Assembly (NCBI GenBank): GCA_947627625.1
Contig: CANQWR010000003.1
Span: 50,614-114,613, forward strand
Length of the DNA: 64,000 nucleotides
From: an uncultured Ruminococcus sp.
Lineage (GTDB): Bacteria > Bacillota > Clostridia > Oscillospirales > Ruminococcaceae
Direction: 5' to 3'
A program made the position numbers and the translations under genes. Shown here in pieces: positions 1 through 7,826 of the stretch. Positions within the stretch are counted from its first letter, which is position 1. Each line of letters opens with the position of its first letter. Under the pieces are notes generated by a model. The model was given only the letters and a program-made list of their open reading frames with translations, ran no database searches and was not told where the DNA came from.

Positions 1-577
1 AACTACTCCCAGAGAGGAAATATATAAAAATATTATAAAGCCCTCGAATGCGGAGACTTATGTTGACCTCGGTGCTTACAACGGCGACACTATAAGGGAG
101 TTCCTTGAGTTCACAAAGGGCAGGTTCAAAAAAATATACGCCTTTGAACCCGACAGAAAAAATTTCAAAAAGCTCAACAAGTACACCGAAAATATAAAAA
201 ATATTGAGACAATAAATGCTGTAGCATGGGCAATTGACACCGAACTGCCGTTCTCTTCAAAATCGGGCAGACAGTCCGCACTCTCCCCCCTCGCTGACAC
301 CATGGTACAGGCACTTTCTGTCGACAGCGTTCTCGACAAAAAACCTGCCACTATTATAAAAATGGACGTTGAGGGCTTTGAGCGTGAGGCTATATGGGGT
401 GCTTCCTACACAATATCCCACTACACACCCAAAATGATGGTCGCAATTTACCACCGAAACGAGGACATTTTTGAGCTTCCCCTGCTGATAAAGAGTATAA
501 ATCCGTCCTATAAATTCTATATCAGACACCAGATGTACATTCCTGCGTGGGAGACAAATCTATATGTGACTACCTGA
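1..577 (+). CDS. FkbM family methyltransferase, C-terminal part
   Basis: The frame is open from base 2 to the stop at 575-577, so the gene begins upstream of the window. The visible 191 residues hold the SAM-binding motif YVDLGAYNGDT near the left edge, an acidic FEPD strand end, and IKMDVEGFE, the signature of the FkbM family of O-methyltransferases. These enzymes usually methylate sugars or secondary metabolites and often sit in surface polysaccharide loci. The substrate cannot be read from this fragment. A hairpin follows the stop, and the riboflavin cluster downstream looks unrelated in function. Confidence 0.85.
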   Translation, partial: TTPREEIYKNIIKPSNAETYVDLGAYNGDTIREFLEFTKGRFKKIYAFEPDRKNFKKLNKYTENIKNIETINAVAWAIDTELPFSSKSGRQSALSPLADTMVQALSVDSVLDKKPATIIKMDVEGFEREAIWGASYTISHYTPKMMVAIYHRNEDIFELPLLIKSINPSYKFYIRHQMYIPAWETNLYVTT

Positions 578-610
578 GTTTATACGGTTTTTCGCTCTTA
601 TGTGAACGGG

Positions 611-643
611 GGGACTGTCTCCGCAAACAGGGGCGACAGTCCC
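611..643 (+). other. 9-bp hairpin ahead of ribD
   Basis: GGGACTGTC (611-619) pairs perfectly with GACAGTCCC (635-643) around a 15-base loop. No T tract follows, only an A/T-rich stretch up to the ribD SD sequence (gaggagg). It lies between the FkbM stop and ribD. It could be an mRNA end stabiliser, a weak terminator or part of the ribD leader. I do not see the conserved core of the FMN riboswitch in 578-701. Confidence 0.6.
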
Positions 644-701
644 GATAAATATTAAATAATAAATAATTAAACATAATAAATATACGAGAGGAGGAGAGTC
701 A

Positions 702-1817
702 ATGACGGATACCGACTACATGAAAATTGCCCTCTCACTTGCGGAAAAGGGCATGGGTTTTGTAAACCCCAATCCGATGGTGGGGGCGGTCATAGTCCGT
801 GACGGTGAAATAATAGGCAAGGGTTTTCACGAAAAATTCGGAGGTCTCCACGCCGAGAGAAACGCTTTTGCGGACTGTGACAGCAAAAATATTGACTGCA
901 AAAATGCGGACCTGTACGTCACTTTAGAGCCGTGCTGTCACTACGGAAAAACTCCCCCCTGCACGGAGGCTATTATTGAACACGGAATAAAGAGAGTTTT
1001 TATAGGTTCGGCAGATCCCAATCCGCTTGTGGCTGGCAAGGGCGTGAAAATTCTGCGTGAACACGGAATTGAAGTCTTTGAGAATATTTTGAGAGACGAG
1101 TGCGACAGGCTCAACGAGATTTTTTTATATTATATAACCAATAAAAAGCCCTTTGTAACTCTCAAATACGCCATGACCGCCGACGGGAAAATTTGCTGTT
1201 ATACGGGCAAATCAAAGTGGATTACGGGCGAATCCTCACGGCAGAACGTCCACCGTGACCGCCTGAGACACTCCGCAATTATGACGGGCGTGGGAACTGT
1301 CCTTGCCGATGATTCTCTTCTCACTTGCAGGCTTCCCGAAAGCAGAAACCCTGTCAGGATAATATGCGACTCAAATCTCCGCACTCCGCTTGATTCCCAA
1401 ATAGTCCGCACCGCCGTGGAAGTCCGCACGATTATTGCGACAGTCTGTGACAATGTTAAAAAAATTTCCGAATACAAAGACAGGGGCTGTGAAGTCCTCC
1501 TGACACCCGAAAAAAATTCTCATGTTGATTTGAATTTTTTACTTGAAAAACTTGCCGAAAAAAATATAGACAGCGTTTTTTTAGAGTGTGGCGGTGAACT
1601 TGCGTGGTCGGCACTCGAATCGGGGATAGTAAACAAAATCCAGACGTATGTCGCTCCGAAAATTTTTGGCGGAATTTCCGCAAAATCGCCTGTGGGCGGG
1701 GCGGGTGTCCCCGAACCGTCGGGGGCTTACTCTCTGGAATTTACAGGCGTAAAAAATTTTGACGATGATATTCTCTTAGAGAGCAGGGTGATAAACAATG
1801 TTCACGGGAATAATTGA
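702..1817 (+). CDS. ribD: Bifunctional riboflavin deaminase/reductase RibD
   Basis: RibD catalyses the second and third steps of riboflavin synthesis in the cytosol: deamination of the GTP-derived diaminopyrimidine, then NADPH-dependent reduction of the ribose side chain. The 371 residues match the usual length. The N-terminal cytidine-deaminase-like domain shows the zinc motif H50-A-E52 and PCCHYGKTPPC (77-87). The reductase domain starts near 148 (FVTLKYAMTADGKI), with SKWITGE and HRDRLRHSAIMTGVGTVLADD. A gaggagg SD sits before the ATG. The 3' end overlaps ribE by 20 bp, implying translational coupling. It is the first gene of the riboflavin cluster. Confidence 0.97.
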   Translation: MTDTDYMKIALSLAEKGMGFVNPNPMVGAVIVRDGEIIGKGFHEKFGGLHAERNAFADCDSKNIDCKNADLYVTLEPCCHYGKTPPCTEAIIEHGIKRVFIGSADPNPLVAGKGVKILREHGIEVFENILRDECDRLNEIFLYYITNKKPFVTLKYAMTADGKICCYTGKSKWITGESSRQNVHRDRLRHSAIMTGVGTVLADDSLLTCRLPESRNPVRIICDSNLRTPLDSQIVRTAVEVRTIIATVCDNVKKISEYKDRGCEVLLTPEKNSHVDLNFLLEKLAEKNIDSVFLECGGELAWSALESGIVNKIQTYVAPKIFGGISAKSPVGGAGVPEPSGAYSLEFTGVKNFDDDILLESRVINNVHGNN

Positions 1818-2439
1818 GGAGATCGGCACTGTCAGAGACCTTGACGGGAGGTCTTTTCTGAAAATTCAGGCTGAAAAAATTCTCTCCGACATCCACATCG
1901 GCGACAGCATTGCAGTGAACGGCGTGTGTCTCACAGTTACCGATTTTTCGGGAAATTCTTTCCGTGCGGACGTCATGAACGAGACGTTTGAACGCTCCTC
2001 CCTCGGCAGTCTCCGCAGGGACAGCAAGGTAAATCTGGAGCGTGCCATGAGTGCGGACGGACGTTTTGGCGGTCACATAGTTTCGGGGCACATCGACGGC
2101 ACAGGTATAATTAAAAATATTAAAAATGACGGCATAGCGGTCTGGTACAAAATTTCCGCAAGCCCCGAAATAATGCGATATATAGCCGAAAAAGGCTCGG
2201 TGGCGGTTGACGGCATAAGTCTGACTGTCGCAAAAGTCGAGAGGGAAAATTTCAGCGTTTCGGTAATCCCCCACACCTCACAGCAAACTATTCTGTCGCT
2301 TAAAAGACTTGGAGACGCTGTCAATCTGGAAAACGACATAATAGCTAAGTATGTCGAAAAATTCTTGACATCAGGTCGGGAGAGTTCCACGGAGAGCGTT
2401 ATCGACATGAATTTTCTTGCGGAAAGAGGTTTTCTGTGA
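1798..2439 (+). CDS. ribE: Riboflavin synthase, alpha subunit
   Basis: This enzyme dismutates two molecules of 6,7-dimethyl-8-ribityllumazine to riboflavin and a pyrimidinedione. The 213-residue protein has the classic start MFTGIIEEIG and two lumazine-binding barrel domains; the second begins near residue 97 with a GHIDGTG motif. The C-terminus NLENDIIAKYVEKFL is typical of the trimerisation helix. Its ATG lies inside the end of ribD. The stop is followed at once by a GC-rich repeat array, after which the cluster resumes with a small CPCC protein. Confidence 0.97.
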   Translation: MFTGIIEEIGTVRDLDGRSFLKIQAEKILSDIHIGDSIAVNGVCLTVTDFSGNSFRADVMNETFERSSLGSLRRDSKVNLERAMSADGRFGGHIVSGHIDGTGIIKNIKNDGIAVWYKISASPEIMRYIAEKGSVAVDGISLTVAKVERENFSVSVIPHTSQQTILSLKRLGDAVNLENDIIAKYVEKFLTSGRESSTESVIDMNFLAERGFL

Positions 2440-2440
2440 T

Positions 2441-2520
2441 TTGGGGCTTCGCCCCTTTGGATATTGGGGGCTCTGCCCCCAAACCCCCGCCAAAGGGGTA
2501 AAACCCCTTTGGAAACCCTT
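2441..2520. repeat. GC-rich hairpin repeat array, downstream of ribE
   Basis: Several short palindromes in a row: GGGGCTTCGCCCC, GGGGGCTCTGCCCCC and AAAGGGG...CCCCTTT. It belongs to the dispersed intergenic hairpin family seen across the window. It starts 2 bases after the ribE stop, inside an otherwise continuous riboflavin cluster. Confidence 0.85.
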
Positions 2521-2586
2521 AATTAGTATTTTTTAGAATGACGTGTCAGGAAATTTTTTCTGTGGTATTGCTCAAAAATAACTAAA

Positions 2587-2692
2587 TATGGGGGGTTCGG
2601 GGGGATTCTTCCCCCCGACAGGGGTTTGGGGACGGAGTCCCCAATGGGGGTTCAGGGGGCAAAGCCCCCTGCCTCTTATCGTTCAATTCAAC
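2587..2692 (+). repeat. GC-rich repeat, full-length forward copy
   Basis: A nearly complete copy in the forward sense (ATGGGGGGTTCGGGGGGATT start, ATCG end). It holds three 5-6 bp G/C hairpins with loops ATTCTT, AC(A)G-type and AAA. An open frame starting at its ATG runs on into the CPCC gene, but there is no SD before that ATG, so it is not treated as coding. Confidence 0.88.
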
Positions 2693-2713
2693 GTCCAAAA
2701 CAGGAGTGATCTT

Positions 2714-2977
2714 ATGGCTGAAAAGAGGACGGCTTGCGTGTGTTGCGGCTATTTTACGATGATTGGCGAACCCGATGACTACGCATGGGATATATGTCCC
2801 GTGTGCTTCTGGGAGTGCGATGTCTTTTCGGACAACCCCGACAAGTCAAGCGGTGCGAATCATATGACCATAAGACAGGGGCGTGAGAACTTCCAAAAAT
2901 ACGGGGCTTGTGATGAAAAATTTGTGAAAAATGTCCGACCGCCAAAAAAAGAGGAGTTGCCCGAAAATAATATATAA
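2714..2977 (+). CDS. CPCC-type cysteine-rich small protein
   Basis: 87 residues from the ATG at 2714, which has a GGAG SD 7 bases upstream. An upstream in-frame ATG exists but lies in the GC-rich repeat. The N-terminal half carries CVCCGYFT and WDICPVCFWECD, two Cys pairs arranged like a small zinc ribbon and typical of the 'cysteine-rich CPCC' family, whose function is unknown. It sits between ribE and ribBA on the same strand, so it may be co-transcribed with riboflavin genes, but the flanking repeats make it equally possible that it is a passenger. Confidence 0.8.
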   Translation: MAEKRTACVCCGYFTMIGEPDDYAWDICPVCFWECDVFSDNPDKSSGANHMTIRQGRENFQKYGACDEKFVKNVRPPKKEELPENNI

Positions 2978-3031
2978 ATTATATAGATTATATAAAATAT
3001 ATAAAATATAAATATATATGGAGATGATATA

Positions 3032-4231
3032 ATGTCGGAATATAACACGATTGACGAGGCTCTTGAAGCCCTCCGAAACGGCGAGATTATCCTTGTGACC
3101 GATGACGAGGACAGGGAAAATGAGGGCGATATGATTTGTTCTGCGGAGTCCGCCACGACCGAAAATGTGAACTTCATGGCTATGCACGCAAAGGGTCTTA
3201 TCTGTATGCCGATGAGCGAGGAGTTGTGTAAAAAATTAAATCTTAACCAGATGGTGAACGTGAACACCGACAACCACTGCACGGCTTTCACGGTTTCGAT
3301 AGACCACGTTGACACTACCACGGGAATTTCCGCACAGGAGAGGGGTTACACGGCGAGAATGGCGGTCAGTGACGGTGCAAAGCCCGAGGACTTCCGCCGT
3401 CCGGGACATATGTTTCCCCTTACCGCAAAGAAAAACGGCGTTTTGGAGCGTGAGGGTCACACCGAGGCGACTGTTGACCTTATGCGTCTTGCGGGGCTTA
3501 AAGAGTGCGGACTTTGTTGCGAAATAATGCGTGATGACGGCACTATGATGCGGACGGGTGAGTTAAAAGAAAAGGCTTGTGAATGGGGTATGAAGTTCAT
3601 AACCATTCAGGCTCTTAAGGAGTACAGAAAAGTGCATGATGTCCTTGTGGAGCGTGTGGCTGATACGAAACTCCCGACAAAGTACGGAAATTTCCGTGCG
3701 ATAGGTTTTGTCAATAAATTAAACGGTGAACACCATGTCGCACTTGTCAAGGGGGAAATCGGCGACGGTGAAAACATTCTCTGCCGTGTTCACTCCGAAT
3801 GCCTTACGGGCGACGCTTTCGGTTCGCTGAAATGCGACTGCGGACAGCAGTTTGCGAGTGCTATGACTCAAATCGAAAAGGAGGGCAGGGGCGTACTCCT
3901 CTATATGCGGCAGGAGGGGCGTGGAATAGGTTTAATAAATAAACTTAAAGCCTATGAACTTCAGGACAGGGGCATGGACACTCTTGAGGCTAATATCGCA
4001 CTCGGTTTTCCGCCCGATATGCGTGAGTACTACATAGGGGCACAAATTCTCCGTGACCTCGGCTGTAAGACTCTCAGACTTCTGACTAACAACCCCGACA
4101 AAATTTACGGTCTTTCGGGTTTCGGCATGGAGATAAAGGAACGTGTGCCGATTCAGATGGATATGACCGACTATGACGGTTTTTACCTGAAAACCAAACA
4201 GAAAAAGATGGGACACCTGCTTGATTACTAA
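3032..4231 (+). CDS. ribBA: DHBP synthase / GTP cyclohydrolase II, RibBA
   Basis: RibBA makes both precursors of riboflavin: 3,4-dihydroxy-2-butanone 4-phosphate from ribulose 5-phosphate (N-terminal half) and the diaminopyrimidine from GTP (C-terminal half). Of 399 residues, the DHBP synthase part (1-200) shows DEDRENEGD (25-33) and [16 protein letters not shown] (141-156). The GTP cyclohydrolase II part (about 208-399) has the zinc cysteines C257, C268 and C270 in HSECLTGD...LKCDCGQQ, the RQEGRGIG motif (293-300) and LLTNNPDK. Both halves look intact. A ggagatgatata spacer precedes the ATG. Confidence 0.97.
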   Translation: MSEYNTIDEALEALRNGEIILVTDDEDRENEGDMICSAESATTENVNFMAMHAKGLICMPMSEELCKKLNLNQMVNVNTDNHCTAFTVSIDHVDTTTGISAQERGYTARMAVSDGAKPEDFRRPGHMFPLTAKKNGVLEREGHTEATVDLMRLAGLKECGLCCEIMRDDGTMMRTGELKEKACEWGMKFITIQALKEYRKVHDVLVERVADTKLPTKYGNFRAIGFVNKLNGEHHVALVKGEIGDGENILCRVHSECLTGDAFGSLKCDCGQQFASAMTQIEKEGRGVLLYMRQEGRGIGLINKLKAYELQDRGMDTLEANIALGFPPDMREYYIGAQILRDLGCKTLRLLTNNPDKIYGLSGFGMEIKERVPIQMDMTDYDGFYLKTKQKKMGHLLDY

Positions 4232-4301
4232 AGTTATAAATTTTATAATTTATAAAATTAAATAAAAAATAAAATTAAATTAAATAAAAAGGAGAATAAC
4301 T

Positions 4302-4769
4302 ATGAAAATTTTTGAGGGAAATTATATTCCGCAGGGTGTAAAAATAGGAATAATTGTCGCAAGATTTAACAGTTTCGTGACGGTAAAACTTCTTGACGGT
4401 GCGGTTGACACGCTCAAAAGGCACGGTGTGGACGACGATTCCATAGAAGTCGCATACGTCCCCGGGGCTTTTGAAATTCCGATTATCGCCAAAAAAATGG
4501 CTGAATCGGGCAAATATGACGCTGTAATCTGTCTTGGTGCCGTAATCAGGGGAAGTACTTCCCACTATGAACTTGTCTGCAATGAGTGTGCAAAGGGAAT
4601 AGCACAGGTTTCGCTGAATACGGGCGTACCCGTGATGTTCGGGGTTGTGACTGCCGAAAATCTGGAGCAGGCTATAGACCGTGCAGGGGCAAAGTCGGGC
4701 AACAAGGGAAGCGAATGTGCAGAGGGTGCTATAGAGATGATAAATTTAATCAAAGGGCTTGGCGAGTGA
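4302..4769 (+). CDS. ribH: 6,7-dimethyl-8-ribityllumazine synthase
   Basis: RibH condenses the dihydroxybutanone phosphate with the ribityl pyrimidine to give lumazine, usually inside a 60-mer capsid or a pentamer. The 155 residues carry PGAFEIP (54-60) and [12 protein letters not shown] (79-90), with the catalytic His at 88. An aaggag SD sits 8 bases before the ATG. The stop overlaps the start of the next gene (TGATG), so ribH and the HAD phosphatase are translationally coupled. Confidence 0.97.
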   Translation: MKIFEGNYIPQGVKIGIIVARFNSFVTVKLLDGAVDTLKRHGVDDDSIEVAYVPGAFEIPIIAKKMAESGKYDAVICLGAVIRGSTSHYELVCNECAKGIAQVSLNTGVPVMFGVVTAENLEQAIDRAGAKSGNKGSECAEGAIEMINLIKGLGE

Positions 4770-5434
4770 TGGCGGTACTCGTTTTTGACTACGACGGCAC
4801 TGTCCACAACGCTATGAAAACCTATGCACCCGCTTTCCGAAATACTTGTGCTTGGCTTGCGGAAAACGGCTATATTCAGCCGAAAAATTACGCTGACAGC
4901 GATATAAGCCGTTGGCTCGGCTACAATTCACAGGATATGTGGAGTGCCTTTCAGCCCGATTTGAACCCCGAAATCCGTGAGAGGGCGAGAATAATGCTCG
5001 GTGAGGATATGGCAAGGCGTACCGAAAACGGTGAAGGTTCGCTGTATGATGGTGCGGGGGAAACTCTCGAAAAGCTCAGAAATTCGGGGAATACGCTTGT
5101 TTTTCTGAGCAATTGCAGACGGCACTACATGGAGAGACATACGAGAGTTTTCGGTCTCAATAAATATTTTGACTATTTCTACTGCTGTGAGGACTATAAT
5201 TTTACTCCCAAATACGAAATTTTCAAGACAATCAGTACAGAAGTTAAAAGCGATAACTATATAGTTATTGGCGACAGATTCCACGATATAGAGGTCGCCG
5301 TGAAAAATCAAGTCCGTTCAATAGGCTGTCTGTACGGCTATGGTTCGGCGGAGGAGCTGAGCTTTGCGGATTTGCTTGTCAAAGATATTTCCGAAATTCC
5401 CTGTGCCGTTGATAAATTAGGACCGAGGAACTAA
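4769..5434 (+). CDS. HAD hydrolase, candidate riboflavin-pathway phosphatase
   Basis: 221 residues from the ATG that overlaps the ribH stop. HAD motifs are all present: nucleophile DYDGT (7-11), motif II Ser in FLSNCR (S114), motif III Lys in TPKYE (K148) and the metal-binding GDRFHD (168-173). The helical region between motifs I and II suggests a C1-type cap as in phosphoglycolate phosphatases. Riboflavin synthesis needs a phosphatase that acts on 5-amino-6-(5-phosphoribitylamino)uracil between RibD and RibH. Coupling to ribH makes this protein a natural candidate, although the characterised Bacillus enzymes (YcsE type) have C2 caps. Family assignment is firm; substrate is inference. Confidence 0.85.
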   Translation: MAVLVFDYDGTVHNAMKTYAPAFRNTCAWLAENGYIQPKNYADSDISRWLGYNSQDMWSAFQPDLNPEIRERARIMLGEDMARRTENGEGSLYDGAGETLEKLRNSGNTLVFLSNCRRHYMERHTRVFGLNKYFDYFYCCEDYNFTPKYEIFKTISTEVKSDNYIVIGDRFHDIEVAVKNQVRSIGCLYGYGSAEELSFADLLVKDISEIPCAVDKLGPRN

Positions 5435-5625
5435 ATCGGGGGTCTGGGGGTTTTTAACCCCCAGCATTAGGACCGAGGGTATAGTCAATTTAGAACTGGG
5501 GGACGCTGTCCCCCGGACCCCCTGTTTTAAGTCTAAGGGGCAGGGGGCTTTGCCCCCTGAACCCCCCACAAGGGGCTCCGCCCCTTGACCCCGCTGGGGG
5601 GAAGAATCCCCCCAGACCCCCCATG
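5435..5625. repeat. GC-rich repeat array between HAD gene and NADAR gene
   Basis: Contains a short C-run hairpin (GGGGGTTTTTAACCCCC), then a reverse-sense full copy from AAGGGGCAGGGGGC to CCCCCCATGATTA. It lies between convergent genes, just before a bidirectional terminator. Confidence 0.87.
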
Positions 5626-5680
5626 ATTAACAAAAACCTAAAGAAGTCTGGCGGCTAAGTCCTCCAATTCACAAATAAAA

Positions 5681-5710
5681 AAAACAGTCCCTTTCGAGAC
5701 TGCTTTTTTA
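5681..5710. terminator. Bidirectional intrinsic terminator
   Basis: CAGTC (5685-5689) and GACTG (5698-5702) form a short stem, flanked by eight A on the left and CTTTTTTATTTT on the right. Read from the minus strand the stem is followed by an eight-T tract. It would end both the riboflavin cluster and the minus-strand NADAR gene. The stem is short, so strength is uncertain. Confidence 0.65.
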
Positions 5711-5715
5711 TTTTA

Positions 5716-6261
5716 TTATTTAACCATATCCCTGACTTCCATAAGACAAAAGCCGAGGAGGTTCAGCCCACGCCATTTTTCGGGGTCGGTGCTGTCGGGA
5801 TTCTTTGCGGACATCCCTATCCCCCATATGCGGTCATAGGGGCTTGCCTCCACAATCACCCTGCTGCCCGTATTCACAAGAAAATCCCTTATTTCGGGGT
5901 TCTGTGAGAATTTCGCAAAATTTCCACGTATCACTATATCGGTACGGTTTTCGTGCCAGATTTTCTCGTTGAAATTTTTAATCTTGCGTCCGAGAGCTTT
6001 GTACTGATTCGGGTGGGAGGCGTTCATTATTTCATTATAGACCTCCCCGTCGCCAAAGAGAATAGCTTTCTGAGCCATCATGTACTGCTCGGCGGTGTGG
6101 TACAAAACGCCGTCAACCGTGAAATTGCACTCGTACCACTGACTAAAACACTCCTTGCCGATTGAACCGTCCGCAGAGGGATTGTGTCCCCAAAAAAAGA
6201 CGTATTTGAGCCTGTTTTCCGAGTCCATAAGTTTTTTTGCGTATTCAACGGAGTATTTCAC
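5716..6261 (-). CDS. NADAR (YbiA-like) N-glycosidase
   Basis: 181 residues from a GTG at 6261, chosen because AGGGGAGGGG lies 7 bases upstream; a GTG at 6267 is almost on top of the SD. The NADAR signatures are clear: FSQWYECNFTVDG (39-51), AEQYMMAQKA (57-66), EASPYDRIWGIG (138-149) and RGLNLLGFCLM (164-174). Known members cleave N-glycosidic bonds: COG3236/YbiA proteins hydrolyse the first riboflavin-pathway intermediates, and others remove ADP-ribose from DNA or proteins. Its position convergent to the riboflavin cluster favours the metabolite-repair role, but that is inference. Confidence 0.92.
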   Translation of the reverse strand: MKYSVEYAKKLMDSENRLKYVFFWGHNPSADGSIGKECFSQWYECNFTVDGVLYHTAEQYMMAQKAILFGDGEVYNEIMNASHPNQYKALGRKIKNFNEKIWHENRTDIVIRGNFAKFSQNPEIRDFLVNTGSRVIVEASPYDRIWGIGMSAKNPDSTDPEKWRGLNLLGFCLMEVRDMVK

Positions 6262-6319
6262 AAGCACTCCCCTCCCCTGTTTTAATTTTAATTTATTTAA
6301 TTTTAATAATTTTAATAAT

Positions 6320-7408
6320 TCAATAATTTATATCTAATATTAAAAGCGTGTCAAACTGCGAATAAAAGACGTTATCCGAAAACTCTATCTTGCTCTTTTC
6401 GGAAATTTCCCATATATCGCCGTCATCGAACAGGCTTTTTATGGCGGTCTCGTAGGAATTTTCGTCGGCAAACATAAAAGCTATCCTGTGGTTTTCCCCG
6501 TTTTCAACGAATTTTTCCGTCATGTAGTCCACATCGTATTCGGTCAGGTAGCACCCGTTCACGACGTAATAATTCATGTCGAGACTGTCACAGGTCGGCA
6601 CAAAATATTGATTTTCGTCAATAGTCCTGTCACGCAGGAGCATATCGTCGTTTATCAGGAAATATGAGTGCGACAGTGCATCGTTTTCAGCATCATCCCA
6701 CGTCAGATCGAGCCAGTAATAATTGCCGTCAAGTAAAACATAGTTCCAGGAGTGTCTTCCCGTACTCGTTTCACCCGTGCAGAGACCGCTTTCAATGCCG
6801 AGTTTGCGTATAACGTACATAAACGCCTCCGTGTAGCCCTGACAGACCGCACTCCCGTTTACAAGACAGCCGTAAGCAGTCCCCCATATGCCACTGAAAG
6901 GCGACTCCGCACCCTCCGAGTCATAGACCGTATTTTCAACAATATAGTCGTGTACGAACAGGACTTTATCATAGTCAGAAGAACCCGCAGGAATTTGCGA
7001 TATTATTTCATTTGCGGTGTTTTCGAGTTCGGCGAGCATTATAACGCAGTCCTGAGCGGAGTAGTCGTTCAGAATGTAGAAATCAATCTCCGTGTAGTCC
7101 GAACCCGTCGTGACAGCGTAGCCGTTCAGCCAGAAAAATTCGGGCTTTTCCATCTTGAAAATATTTATGCCCTCGTTTATTATTTCGAGGTCAATAAGAC
7201 CGTCAAACCGCACTGTATGGTCAATACAGCTTATCTCCTGTGAGAGCTTTTCACAGATATTTTCGGGAGTGTACCCCGACACCGAGCTTGCTGTTTTGTC
7301 GGAAGTGTTTTCAAATGACGGAATTACTTTCTCAATGGCAGAACACGAACTTGCCATGAGACAAAAAGCTGCCGTGACAGCCATAAGCGTTTTGAAGTTT
7401 TTTACCAT
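6320..7408 (-). CDS. Transglutaminase-like lipoprotein
   Basis: 362 residues from the ATG at 7408 (MVKNFKTLMA); an ATG five codons upstream has no SD. The N-terminus is a signal sequence ending at Cys22 (LMASSC), an imperfect lipobox, so attachment to the outer face of the membrane is likely. The transglutaminase-like fold shows a candidate triad: C189 in GSAVCQGYTEAF, H219 in GRHSWNYV and D234 in LDLTWDD. Such bacterial domains are usually thiol proteases or crosslinkers; substrate unknown. A promoter lies about 80 bases upstream. It shares the catalytic motifs with the large secreted protein at 15681. Confidence 0.88.
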   Translation of the reverse strand: MVKNFKTLMAVTAAFCLMASSCSAIEKVIPSFENTSDKTASSVSGYTPENICEKLSQEISCIDHTVRFDGLIDLEIINEGINIFKMEKPEFFWLNGYAVTTGSDYTEIDFYILNDYSAQDCVIMLAELENTANEIISQIPAGSSDYDKVLFVHDYIVENTVYDSEGAESPFSGIWGTAYGCLVNGSAVCQGYTEAFMYVIRKLGIESGLCTGETSTGRHSWNYVLLDGNYYWLDLTWDDAENDALSHSYFLINDDMLLRDRTIDENQYFVPTCDSLDMNYYVVNGCYLTEYDVDYMTEKFVENGENHRIAFMFADENSYETAIKSLFDDGDIWEISEKSKIEFSDNVFYSQFDTLLILDINY

Positions 7409-7483
7409 AGTTATCCCACACATTAAAATTTTTTTCTTTTTATAAATTCTTTATGAGCTTATATATTTTTCTGCTCAGTAATA

Positions 7484-7512
7484 ATTATATCATGTGTTGT
7501 GTGAGAATGCAA
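7484..7512 (-). promoter_or_regulatory. SigA-type promoter for the transglutaminase-like lipoprotein
   Basis: On the minus strand TTGCAT (7512-7507) is followed by a 17-base spacer and TATAAT (7489-7484). The start codon at 7408 lies about 75 bases downstream. Confidence 0.75.
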
Positions 7513-7556
7513 CAGTTTTACCAAATTATAATTTATTTTAGAATTATTTGAAGTCG

Positions 7557-7663
7557 GGGGAACTCCTCTTGTATCCTCATTGGGGGCTCCGCCCCCAGAC
7601 CCCCGTCGGGGGGTGATTTGAAAATGGGGATACCCCATACCCCGCCCCCGAACCCCCCATGAT
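7557..7663. repeat. GC-rich repeat, reverse copy
   Basis: Reverse-sense copy: GGGGGCTCCGCCCCC hairpin, CCCCCGTCGGGGG junction, then a variant third module (GGGGTGATTTGAAAATGGGG with CCCCATACCCCGCCCCC) and the usual CCCCCCATGATTA end. The same variant end recurs at 40.5, 49.4 and 51.0 kb. Confidence 0.85.
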
Positions 7664-7737
7664 TACTCCCACAGAGGAAACACCCTCCATAATTAAAAAA
7701 AACTTGAATAGTGGGAAAACTAAAAATATATAATCAC

Positions 7738-7822
7738 GGGTTTCCAAAGGGGCTTTGCCCCTTTGGTAGGGGGCTTGGGGGGCAACGCCCCCCAAATTCC
7801 AAAGGGGCGAAGCCCCACAAAA
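7738..7822. repeat. GC-rich repeat downstream of glnN
   Basis: Hairpins AAAGGGGCTTTGCCCCTTT and GGGGGGCAACGCCCCCC followed by AAAGGGGCGAAGCCCC. It ends a few bases from the glnN stop, where it may act as the 3' structure of that message. Confidence 0.82.
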
Positions 7823-7826
7823 TCCG

